Assembly: GCA_030040455.1 (NCBI GenBank)
Contig: JASHTR010000621.1
Span: 1-5,368 of the forward strand
Direction: 5' to 3'
Source: Terriglobia bacterium
GTDB lineage: Bacteria > Acidobacteriota > Terriglobia > UBA7540
Length of the DNA: 5,368 nucleotides
This document shows, piece after piece, positions 1 to 5,166 of this stretch. The notes beneath the pieces are model-generated. The model saw only the letters and a list, made by a program, of their open reading frames with translations, was not told where the DNA came from and did no database searches. Numbering within the stretch: the first letter of the stretch is position 1; each line of letters starts with the position of its first letter. Made by a program: the position numbers and the translations under genes.

Positions 1-401
1 TTTTAGGGACTGATCTCGAGAAGCCCGTCCCGCAGTTGATTGCGGCCTATGACGACGCCCCGGGCGTGACCCGCGCATTCAATTTAAATCTCCTTGCTCG
101 AATCAACCGCGAGCTCGGTGCCGATTTCAATCTTCAGCGCTTCGAACATGCCGTTCTGTTCAATCACCTGACGCGCAGCATCGAAATGCACCTTCGATCC
201 CGCTGTCGGCAAACCGTAACGATTCCAAGGGCCCATCTTTCGGTTACGTTTGCTGACCGCGAAAGCATTTTGACAGAATGCAGCCATAAGTATTTGCTCG
301 GCGAGGTGCTCGCCATGTCCAAAGCGGCTGGGTTTGATTGCGAGGAGCAATTCGTCGATCGCGAATGGCCCTTCGCGGAGAGCCTCCTGGTTGCAAAATG
401 A
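1..401 (+). CDS. egtD: L-histidine N-alpha-methyltransferase EgtD, C-terminal part (5' truncated by window edge)
   Basis: EgtD trimethylates the alpha-amino group of histidine with SAM to give hercynine, the first step of ergothioneine synthesis, in the cytoplasm. The open frame runs in from the left edge (first whole codon at base 3) and gives 132 residues, roughly the last 40% of a family usually about 320 residues long. It opens with GTDLEKP, then the hallmark AYDDAPGVTRAFN and ADFNLQRFEH stretches, and ends with the usual AGF-x(n)-FAESL tail. Bases 273-293 encode TECSHKY. From family knowledge, the Glu and Ser of this T-E-x-S motif correspond to the residues that contact the imidazole ring (E282 and S284 in mycobacterial EgtD), so histidine specificity looks intact. 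An internal TTG at 36 is not the true start, because conserved sequence continues upstream. The stop codon overlaps the ATG of the next gene (ATGA, 398-401), implying one operon. The partner egtB would be expected upstream, outside the window. Confidence 0.93.
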   Translation, partial: LGTDLEKPVPQLIAAYDDAPGVTRAFNLNLLARINRELGADFNLQRFEHAVLFNHLTRSIEMHLRSRCRQTVTIPRAHLSVTFADRESILTECSHKYLLGEVLAMSKAAGFDCEEQFVDREWPFAESLLVAK

Positions 402-1183
402 CTCCGCCCATCGATGCCGTCGTTGAGCTCCGCCACGTCTTCTTTGGCGTTGACGGGCGCGAAATAATTCCCGATCTCAGTCTCGAAGTTTGCCGGGGCG
501 AGACCTTTGTGCTTTTGGGCCGCAGCGGATGCGGCAAAACCACCCTGCTCAAACTGATGAATGGCCTGTTGCGCCCCGGCCACGGTGAAGTGAAGGTGGA
601 AGGCACCTCCACGCTTGCCTGGGATCCGATCCAGTTGCGACGTCACATCGGTTACGTGATTCAAGAAACCGGCTTGTTTCCCCATTTCACGGTCGAGCGC
701 AATGTGGGGCTGATCCCGCGCTTGAAAAGCTGGTCCGAAGAGCGCGTCAAAGCGCGGGTGGAAGAGGCGCTCATCCAGGCCGGCCTGGATCCCGACCAAT
801 TCCTCGAACTCTATCCACGCCAGCTCTCCGGCGGCCAGCGGCAGCGGGTGGGCGTGGCGCGCGCGCTCGCCGGCGACCCGCCGATCCTTTTGATGGACGA
901 GCCGTTCGGCGCTCTGGATTCGATCACGCGCGTTGAGATTCAACGTGAGTTTCTTCGACTGCAACGGCAGGTCCGCAAAACGATCGTTCTGGTGACTCAC
1001 AATCTGCGTGAAGCTTTAATCCTCGCCACTCGGGTGGCGTTGATGGATTCCGGCAGGCTGGCGGGCGTTTATTCCCCTCAAGAATTCCTTGCGTCGAGCG
1101 ATCCCACCGTCCGCCAGTACGTGAATGCCTTCCAAATGGACGGCGGGATATCCGGAGAAGGTGTTTCCCATGAGCCTCATTGA
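398..1183 (+). CDS. ABC transporter ATPase, betaine/choline (OpuBA/EgtUA-like) type, without CBS domains
   Basis: This is the cytoplasmic ATPase of a quaternary-amine-type importer, 261 residues from the ATG at 398. I chose this start because it forms an ATGA overlap with the egtD stop and because the ABC domain begins at once (VVELRHVFFGVDG); an upstream GTG at 338 would add 20 residues lying inside egtD. All nucleotide-binding motifs are present: Walker A GRSGCGKTT (41-49), Q-loop Q89 in GYVIQETGLFPH, signature LSGGQRQRV (143-151), Walker B ILLMDEPFGALD (163-174) and H-loop H201. The IQETGLFPH and DEPFGALD segments are typical of the OpuA/OpuC/YehX group. Osmotically gated relatives carry about 120 further residues with paired CBS domains. 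Here the protein ends soon after the ABC domain, so no ionic-strength or c-di-AMP sensing module is visible. Its tail overlaps the permease gene by 14 bases. The fold and family are secure. The substrate is inferred from neighbours only, ergothioneine or hercynine being the best candidates. Confidence 0.93.
   Translation: MTPPIDAVVELRHVFFGVDGREIIPDLSLEVCRGETFVLLGRSGCGKTTLLKLMNGLLRPGHGEVKVEGTSTLAWDPIQLRRHIGYVIQETGLFPHFTVERNVGLIPRLKSWSEERVKARVEEALIQAGLDPDQFLELYPRQLSGGQRQRVGVARALAGDPPILLMDEPFGALDSITRVEIQREFLRLQRQVRKTIVLVTHNLREALILATRVALMDSGRLAGVYSPQEFLASSDPTVRQYVNAFQMDGGISGEGVSHEPH
1154..1161 (+). promoter_or_regulatory. Shine-Dalgarno site of the permease gene
   Basis: GGAGAAGG lies inside the end of the ATPase gene, 8 bases before the ATG at 1170. 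It decides the permease start in favour of 1170 over the non-ATG codon at 1125, which lies deeper in the ATPase gene. Confidence 0.6.
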
Positions 1184-1808
1184 TTATTTTCTCCGCCATC
1201 GCGCGGAGGTTCTGCAGCTTACGCTGGAGCATCTCTGGCTTGCCGGAGCCTCGATGCTGATCGCCATTGCCATCGGAGTTCCCCTCGGCATCCTGCTCTC
1301 CCGCCGGCCAGGATGGAGCAAGCTGATCCTCGGCAGCGCGAACGTATGCGAAACGATTCCGAGCCTTGCGCTCTTTGGCTTTCTTCTGCCGGCACCGTGG
1401 CTGGGCGCGCGCGCGGACCGCCTCGCGATCACAGCCCTTGTCCTCTATGCCCTGCTTCCCATCATCCGAAACACCTATACCGGGATTACGGGAGTCGATC
1501 CGGCCGTGCGCGAAGCGGCTCGCGGAATGGGAATGACCGATGGGCAATTGTTGTTTCAGGTGGAGCTTCCGCTGGCGTCGTCGGTGATCATCGCCGGGAT
1601 TCGCGTGGCCACCGTGCTCACCGTCGGCATCGCGACGATTGCCGCCGCCATTGGCGCGGGCGGGCTGGGTGAGTTCATTTTTCGTGGCCTGGCGATGGTC
1701 GATAACCGCGTGATCCTCGCCGGAGCCATTCCGGCGGCGCTCATGGCCCTCGTCGCCGATCTCCTCCTGGGGTGGCTCGAACGCCAGCTCCGCTACGCTC
1801 GCGCATGA
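1170..1808 (+). CDS. ABC transporter permease, betaine/choline (OpuBB/EgtUB-like) type
   Basis: This is the inner-membrane permease that carries substrate delivered by the binding protein, 212 residues, the normal size for a stand-alone OpuBB/OpuCB/YehW-type subunit. Hydrophobic spans lie at about residues 22-43, 55-78, 86-100, 137-161 and 180-201. Family signatures are the NVCETIPSLALFGF stretch (58-71), the YALLPIIRNTYTGI segment (93-106), and the ATPase-docking EAA loop starting EAARGMGM at 115 and ending in ELPLA (132-136). The glycine-rich AAIGAGGLGEFIFRG region (159-173) is also typical. The start at 1170 is backed by an SD site and overlaps the ATPase gene by 14 bases; the stop forms an ATGA overlap with the binding-protein gene. 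In some ergothioneine importers of Firmicutes and Helicobacter the permease and binding domain are fused in one chain, whereas here they are separate genes. Only one permease gene is seen, so a homodimer is likely (inference). Confidence 0.92.
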   Translation: MSLIDYFLRHRAEVLQLTLEHLWLAGASMLIAIAIGVPLGILLSRRPGWSKLILGSANVCETIPSLALFGFLLPAPWLGARADRLAITALVLYALLPIIRNTYTGITGVDPAVREAARGMGMTDGQLLFQVELPLASSVIIAGIRVATVLTVGIATIAAAIGAGGLGEFIFRGLAMVDNRVILAGAIPAALMALVADLLLGWLERQLRYARA

Positions 1809-2695
1809 AGAGCGCCGCTGTGATCGTCGCTTGCCTTCTCACGGCAGGGTGCTCGCTCCGGCCGGCGAACACCATCGTGATCGGGTCGAAGAATTTCACG
1901 GAGCAGGTGATCCTCGCCGAGCTGCTGGCCGAGCGCGTGGAAGACACCACTCATCTCAAGGTTGAGCGCCGCTTTTATCTCGGCGGCACCACTATCTGCC
2001 AGCAGTCAATGCTCGCGGGCCGCATCGATGCCTACGTCGAATACACCGGCACGGCGCTCGTGGCAATCCTCAAGGAGCGGCCGCAGGGCAGCGCGCGCGA
2101 CGTTTTTGAGCGCGTCAAGCGGGACTACGCCCGGCGATATGGCCTCGTGGTATTCGATCCTCTGGGGTTCAACAATACATTTGCCATCGTGATTCGAGCC
2201 GAGGACGCCCGGCGGCTCAACCTTCATACCCTTTCCCAGGCCGCCGACTACACGCCTCATTGGCGCGCCGCCTTTGGCTACGAATTCATGGACCGGGCTG
2301 ATGGCTACGAGGGGCTTGCCCGAACCTACGGGTTGAAGTTTGCAAGTCCGCCTCAGTCGATGGACCTTGGCCTGATCTATCGCGCGCTGGTTGATCGTCA
2401 GGTGGATTTGATTGCAGGAAATTCAACGGACGGCCAGATTGAAGCGGATCAACTCGTGGTCTTGCAGGACGACCGCCATTATTTCCCCCCTTACCAGGCG
2501 GTCCCCGTCGTTCGCGAGCAGACGCTTCGCCGCTATCCTGAATTACGCACGGCGCTCAATGCCCTTGCCGGGAGGATCTCCGATAGCCAGATGCGGCAGA
2601 TGAATTACGAGGTTGTTGGTCTGCACGAAGACGTAGCCCAGGTTGCGCATCGCTTTCTCCGCTTGGAACATCTGGATGGGCAAAAGGCGAAGTAG
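1805..2695 (+). CDS. Lipoprotein substrate-binding protein of a betaine/choline/ergothioneine-type ABC importer
   Basis: This is an OpuAC/OpuBC-family (type II fold) solute receptor of 296 residues. The ATG at 1805 overlaps the permease stop (ATGA). That start gives a short lipoprotein signal (MK, hydrophobic AAVIVACLL, lipobox LTAGC with lipidated Cys16), so the mature protein should be membrane-anchored. Family motifs in order: IGSKNFTEQ (26-34), YLGGTT (58-63), DAYVEYTGTAL (75-85), GFNNTFAI (121-128), GYEF/DGYEGLARTYGL (158-177), MDLGLIYRAL (186-195), GNSTDGQI (205-212) and DDRHYFPPYQAVPVV (222-236). These match binding proteins for trimethylammonium compounds such as glycine betaine, choline, carnitine and ergothioneine. 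Aromatic residues near the motifs (Y58, Y80, F227, Y230) could help form a cation-binding cage, but I cannot assign the pocket from sequence alone. Lying in one operon with egtD, it plausibly binds ergothioneine or hercynine. An osmoprotectant receptor is the main alternative. Confidence 0.92.
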   Translation: MKSAAVIVACLLTAGCSLRPANTIVIGSKNFTEQVILAELLAERVEDTTHLKVERRFYLGGTTICQQSMLAGRIDAYVEYTGTALVAILKERPQGSARDVFERVKRDYARRYGLVVFDPLGFNNTFAIVIRAEDARRLNLHTLSQAADYTPHWRAAFGYEFMDRADGYEGLARTYGLKFASPPQSMDLGLIYRALVDRQVDLIAGNSTDGQIEADQLVVLQDDRHYFPPYQAVPVVREQTLRRYPELRTALNALAGRISDSQMRQMNYEVVGLHEDVAQVAHRFLRLEHLDGQKAK

Positions 2696-2748
2696 CGCAG
2701 ACCCTCCCAATTTTGGATTTTAGATTTTGGATTGGCGCGGGGTCTGCG
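2696..2748 (+). terminator. Stem-loop directly after the operon stop codon, possible terminator
   Basis: CGCAGACCC (2696-2704) and GGGTCTGCG (2740-2748) are perfect 9-base inverted repeats. Inside them CCAAT (2707-2711) pairs with ATTGG (2731-2735). The stem starts on the base after the TAG stop of the binding-protein gene. The AT-rich loop contains ATTTTGGATT twice, at 2710-2719 and 2724-2733. No T-run follows the right arm, so it is not a canonical intrinsic terminator. It could instead be an mRNA 3'-end stabiliser or an intergenic repeat element. Confidence 0.4.
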
Positions 2749-2919
2749 GCTTGTACGCGTTTGGCGCGCGAAAAACCGCAAACCTGGAAAGACGCGCGTC
2801 CGCGCCAGCTCTAAGGACAGTGCGGATAGACATGGTCAGAGCCTTTCAGACCGTAGTCTTTTGACTCATCGGACAAGCGCACGGGCAGCCCCGCGAGGCG
2901 GTCACGTGGCTTCCATCCT
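2749..2919. other. Rest of the convergent intergenic region, no recognisable gene
   Basis: This lies between the ABC operon (+) and yjbQ (-), whose ends face each other. It holds a second set of inverted repeats: TGGCGCG (2762-2768) with CGCGCCA (2801-2807), enclosing the palindrome GACGCGCGTC (2791-2800). A short minus-strand reading frame ending at 2811 stays open here in a different frame from yjbQ, but has no convincing start or homology that I recognise. No RNA gene was seen. Confidence 0.4.
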
Positions 2920-3333
2920 TCATTCGCCGAGCACCTTGAGGACCACCCTCTTTCTGCGTTGCCCATCGAACTCCGCGTAATAGACCTGCTGCCACGGCCC
3001 GAGGTCGAGCTTGCCTTCAGTGACTGGAACAATCACCTGGTGTCCTACCAGCAGGTTCTTCAGGTGAGCGTCACCATTGGTTTCTCCCGTCCGGTGATGG
3101 CGATAGTTCTCGCGGAAGGGCGCCAGCTTTTCGAGCCATTCCTCGATGTCGGCGATCAGCCCGTCTTCCGCGTCGTTGATGTAAACGCCGGCGGTAATGT
3201 GCATGGCCGCGGCCAGCACCAGCCCCTCCCGGATGTTGGCTTCCTCCAGCGCCTTTTCGAGCTCTTCCGTGATGTTAATAAACTCGCGCTTCTTTTTGGT
3301 GTTAAACCAAAGATACGTCGTATAAGACCGCAC
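2920..3333 (-). CDS. yjbQ: YjbQ/UPF0047 family protein (secondary thiamine-phosphate synthase type)
   Basis: This small cytoplasmic protein has 137 residues, the usual length for the single-domain YjbQ/UPF0047 family. The E. coli member was reported to complement loss of the thiamine-phosphate synthase ThiE, but the physiological role of the family is not settled. Visible signatures: [12 protein letters not shown] (43-54) with H45 and N53, the paired HH at 79-80, [11 protein letters not shown] (87-97) with H90, a [23 protein letters not shown] block (102-124), and a basic C-terminal strand ending VLKVLGE. The conserved histidines fit the family's putative metal or active site. The start is GTG at 3333, chosen because a GGAGG sits 8 bases before it and the alignment begins at once (RSYTTYLWF). 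It appears monocistronic: it converges on the upstream operon, and about 200 bases carrying a repeat separate it from the next gene on the same strand. Confidence 0.92.
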   Translation of the reverse strand: MRSYTTYLWFNTKKKREFINITEELEKALEEANIREGLVLAAAMHITAGVYINDAEDGLIADIEEWLEKLAPFRENYRHHRTGETNGDAHLKNLLVGHQVIVPVTEGKLDLGPWQQVYYAEFDGQRRKRVVLKVLGE

Positions 3334-3341
3334 GTGCTCGT

Positions 3342-3346
3342 CCTCC
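3342..3346 (-). promoter_or_regulatory. Strong Shine-Dalgarno site for yjbQ
   Basis: CCTCC on the + strand reads GGAGG on the coding strand, 8 bases upstream of the GTG at 3333. It is a near-ideal ribosome binding site and fixes the GTG as the start. A TATATA lies just upstream (3353-3358 region), but no matching -35 box is seen at the right distance. Confidence 0.75.
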
Positions 3347-3397
3347 GAGTTCTATATAAGAGACTCCGCAGTGTGGCATTGCCGAAACCAAGCCGGA

Positions 3398-3492
3398 TGT
3401 CATTCCGAGGAGCGGAGCGACGAGGAATCTCGTCTTGTCCTTTTTGCCCTCCCGTTGGGAGAGCGCGATTCCCTGCTCCACTCAGAATGACA
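3398..3492. repeat. Intergenic quasi-palindromic repeat (REP/MITE-like) with terminal inverted repeats
   Basis: The left end TGTCATTCCGAG (3398-3409) and right end CTCAGAATGACA (3481-3492) are inverted repeats with one mismatch over 12 bases. Further in, GAGGAATC (3422-3429) is loosely mirrored by GATTCCCTG (3467-3475). A perfect CTCCC/GGGAG hairpin with a 3-base loop sits near the centre (3449-3461). The 95-base length, ability to fold on itself and intergenic position suggest a non-coding dispersed repeat of the REP or MITE kind. From memory, similar sequence recurs in acidobacterial and other soil-bacterial genomes. No transposase is nearby. It fills most of the roughly 200-base gap between yjbQ and the receiver-like gene. 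Confidence 0.65.
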
Positions 3493-3533
3493 CAGTAGAA
3501 AAAGGAGTTATGGCTTTGTATTGCAGAGTCGTC

Positions 3534-3893
3534 TCATGAGCTGATCCTCTGCTTGATTTCTTTGATGAGTTCCCCCACGTCCACGGGGCGGTATATGACA
3601 CGCTCAGCGCGAATCTCGCCCGCCTCTATTTCCGCCGCGAGGCTGGGGCGGGCGATAATCCACGCCGGAACCAGCGACGCCCACTTTGCAAGCAGTTGAA
3701 GCTCGGCATGAGGGTCCCGACGGTCAAACAGGTCCACAACCAGGAGAGCCGGCAGCGCATTGAGATTCCGCACGCCGCTCAAGGCCTCGCGCGCGGTTTC
3801 ATAAGCTTCCGCTTCGACCCCTTCCTCAAGAAGCTGCGCCCGCACGAGCGCGCGGAATCGCCAGTCCGTTCCGGCGACGAGAACGCGGGCCAT
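3534..3893 (-). CDS. Small stand-alone response-regulator receiver-like protein, degenerate
   Basis: This is a 119-residue protein with a CheY-like alternating pattern and no output domain. Strand 1 is ARVLVAG (2-8), strand 3 is PALLVVDLF (48-56), strand 4 is PAWIIAR (76-82), strand 5 is RVIYRPVD (98-105), and a final helix ELIKEIKQRI closes the fold. D54 lies where the phospho-acceptor Asp is expected. Other key positions are altered: the acidic pair after strand 1 is reduced to GTD, the conserved Thr at the end of strand 4 is Ala81, and the conserved Lys after strand 5 is Arg102. Normal phosphorelay is therefore doubtful, and it may be a protein-interaction module. The ATG at 3893 begins right at strand 1 and lies 5 bases after the mnmA stop. 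A GTG at 3920 with a GAGGTGA upstream would add nine residues and overlap mnmA, so the start is not certain. It is probably co-transcribed with mnmA. Function unknown. Confidence 0.78.
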   Translation of the reverse strand: MARVLVAGTDWRFRALVRAQLLEEGVEAEAYETAREALSGVRNLNALPALLVVDLFDRRDPHAELQLLAKWASLVPAWIIARPSLAAEIEAGEIRAERVIYRPVDVGELIKEIKQRISS

Positions 3894-3898
3894 CGGGA

Positions 3899-5041
3899 TT
3901 ATCCCACGCTGGCAATCCACCCGCCGCCAATCACCTCATCGCCATCATAAAAGACGGCTGCCTGGCCTGGCGTGATCGCTCGCTGAGGCTCGGCGAATTC
4001 CACGGTCGCTTCCCTGTTTTCCAGCGCTTCAACACGGGCCGGTCGAGGCGCGTGCCGGTTGCGGACGCGCACGCCTGCCTCGAGCGTTACACCCTCTACG
4101 GTGGGTCGGATCCAATTCACCTCGCGCACCCGGCATCTGCGCTTGAAAAGTGCCTCGTTGCTGCCTACCGTCACGCGATTCCTCGGCGCGTCAATGGCGG
4201 TAACGTAGAGTGGCGAGCCAGCGGCAAGTCCCAACCCCTTGCGCTGCCCGACGGTGAAATGGTGGACGCCCGGATGCTCGCCAAGCACGCGCCCGTCCGT
4301 TGCTACCAGCTCGCCGGGCCGGCGCTCCATGGTTTCCCCCTGCTCGGCAAGATAGGCCGCGATGAATTCGCGGTAGGAGCCCGTCGGGATAAAGCAAATC
4401 TCCTGGCTCTCAGGCTTTTCCGCCACGGGCAGCTTCTTCTCACGCGCAATGGCGCGGACTTGCGGCTTGGTGAGCTCTCCAAGCGGGAAGATCGCCCGCG
4501 AAAGCTGCTCCTGGGTGAGGCCGAACAGGAAATAGGATTGGTCCTTGGCCCGGTCCACCGCGGCAAACAGCCGGAAGCGCCCGGTGAGCTTGTCCTGGCC
4601 GATGCGTGCATAGTGGCCGGTCGCAATGCGTTCCGCGCCAATCTGGCGAGCGGTTTCAACGAACTGGTCGAACTTAATTTCCGTGTTGCAATGGCTGCAC
4701 GGAATGGGCGTCTGCCCCGCCAGGTACTGCTTGACAAACGGACGCACCACGTCATTTTCAAATCGCTTTTCGAGGCTGACAACGTAGTAAGGAATGTTCA
4801 GGAAATTTGCGACGCGGCGCGCGTCGTAAACGTCATCCAGCGAGCAGCAACGGCCCGAAGCGCGCCCCCGCTCGAGGCCCTCGGTCGCACCCTGAAGCGC
4901 AGGGAGGCGACGCTGGTTCCATAGTTGCATGGTGAGGCCCACGACCGGAGGAAACGAGCCGCCGGGCAAGTGCTTTTCGGTAAGAATCGCGGCGACAGTG
5001 GAGCTATCCACCCCGCCGCTCATGGCAACGGCAATCGTCAT
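3899..5041 (-). CDS. mnmA: tRNA-specific 2-thiouridylase MnmA
   Basis: MnmA installs sulfur at C2 of U34 in tRNA-Lys, -Glu and -Gln, activating U34 with ATP and using sulfur relayed from a cysteine desulfurase. The protein has 380 residues, normal for the family. The PP-loop AMSGGVDSS (6-14) binds ATP. The tRNA-binding and catalytic region has PIPCSHCNTEIKF (112-124), followed by ATGHYAR (140-146) and DQSYFLFGL (167-175). The second active-site cysteine is C216 in SQEICFIP. C118 aligns with the first catalytic Cys of E. coli (C102), while C115 replaces the Asp of the DxxC form, so this is the CxxC type that has been linked to a [4Fe-4S] cluster. The central domain has HHFTVGQRKGLG and the C-terminal beta-barrel ends in a PGQAAVFYDGDEVIGGGWI block. 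The ATG at 5041 directly precedes the PP-loop strand; no strong SD is visible. A cysteine desulfurase gene lies upstream on the same strand, a fitting sulfur donor. Confidence 0.97.
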   Translation of the reverse strand: MTIAVAMSGGVDSSTVAAILTEKHLPGGSFPPVVGLTMQLWNQRRLPALQGATEGLERGRASGRCCSLDDVYDARRVANFLNIPYYVVSLEKRFENDVVRPFVKQYLAGQTPIPCSHCNTEIKFDQFVETARQIGAERIATGHYARIGQDKLTGRFRLFAAVDRAKDQSYFLFGLTQEQLSRAIFPLGELTKPQVRAIAREKKLPVAEKPESQEICFIPTGSYREFIAAYLAEQGETMERRPGELVATDGRVLGEHPGVHHFTVGQRKGLGLAAGSPLYVTAIDAPRNRVTVGSNEALFKRRCRVREVNWIRPTVEGVTLEAGVRVRNRHAPRPARVEALENREATVEFAEPQRAITPGQAAVFYDGDEVIGGGWIASVG

Positions 5042-5166
5042 GGAGAAAACCGTATGTCGCCGAGCTCAGAGCCGCCTTGGGTCGCAACCAAACCCAAATG
5101 TCGTTCCGAGGAGTTATCATGTCGCTTTGCGACACCCGCAAAGCATGAAAATTGTAGCGCTGCCGT
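5042..5166 (-). promoter_or_regulatory. Spacer between cysteine desulfurase and mnmA with possible alternative stem-loops
   Basis: TGTCGC (5120-5125) and GCGACA (5129-5134) form a perfect 6-base hairpin with a TTT loop. GTCGCAA (5081-5087) can instead pair with TTGCGAC (5127-5133), using the same arm, so the two folds exclude each other. TGTCGTTCCGAGGAG (5099-5113) differs by one base from the left end of the repeat at 3398. The stretch may hold the mnmA leader, a terminator of the desulfurase gene, or a decayed repeat copy. No clear promoter hexamers were seen. Confidence 0.35.

Noticed and set aside
338..397. Earlier non-ATG start for the ATPase gene
   Set aside because: The added residues lie in egtD coding sequence and have no ABC-domain match; the ATG at 398 gives a classic ATGA overlap and begins just before the domain.
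164..1000. 278-codon open frame on the minus strand
   Set aside because: It is antisense to egtD and the ATPase gene, both of which show clear family motifs; the translation has no recognisable domain and reflects the GC-rich third positions of the real genes.
924..1547. 207-codon minus-strand open frame across the ATPase-permease junction
   Set aside because: Antisense to two well-supported genes, low-complexity basic composition, no motif.
3334..3390. TATATA as a promoter -10 box for yjbQ
   Set aside because: There is no -35 hexamer 16-18 bases upstream, and the implied transcript start would fall on the ribosome binding site.
2959..3498. 179-codon plus-strand open frame
   Set aside because: Antisense to yjbQ and then runs through the intergenic repeat; no family resemblance.
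3510..3539. ATG after AAAGGAG on the plus strand, a nine-residue frame
   Set aside because: The spacing from the SD-like sequence to the ATG is only two bases and the frame closes after nine codons.
4052..4924. 290-codon plus-strand open frame
   Set aside because: Fully antisense to mnmA, whose PP-loop and catalytic cysteines are intact.
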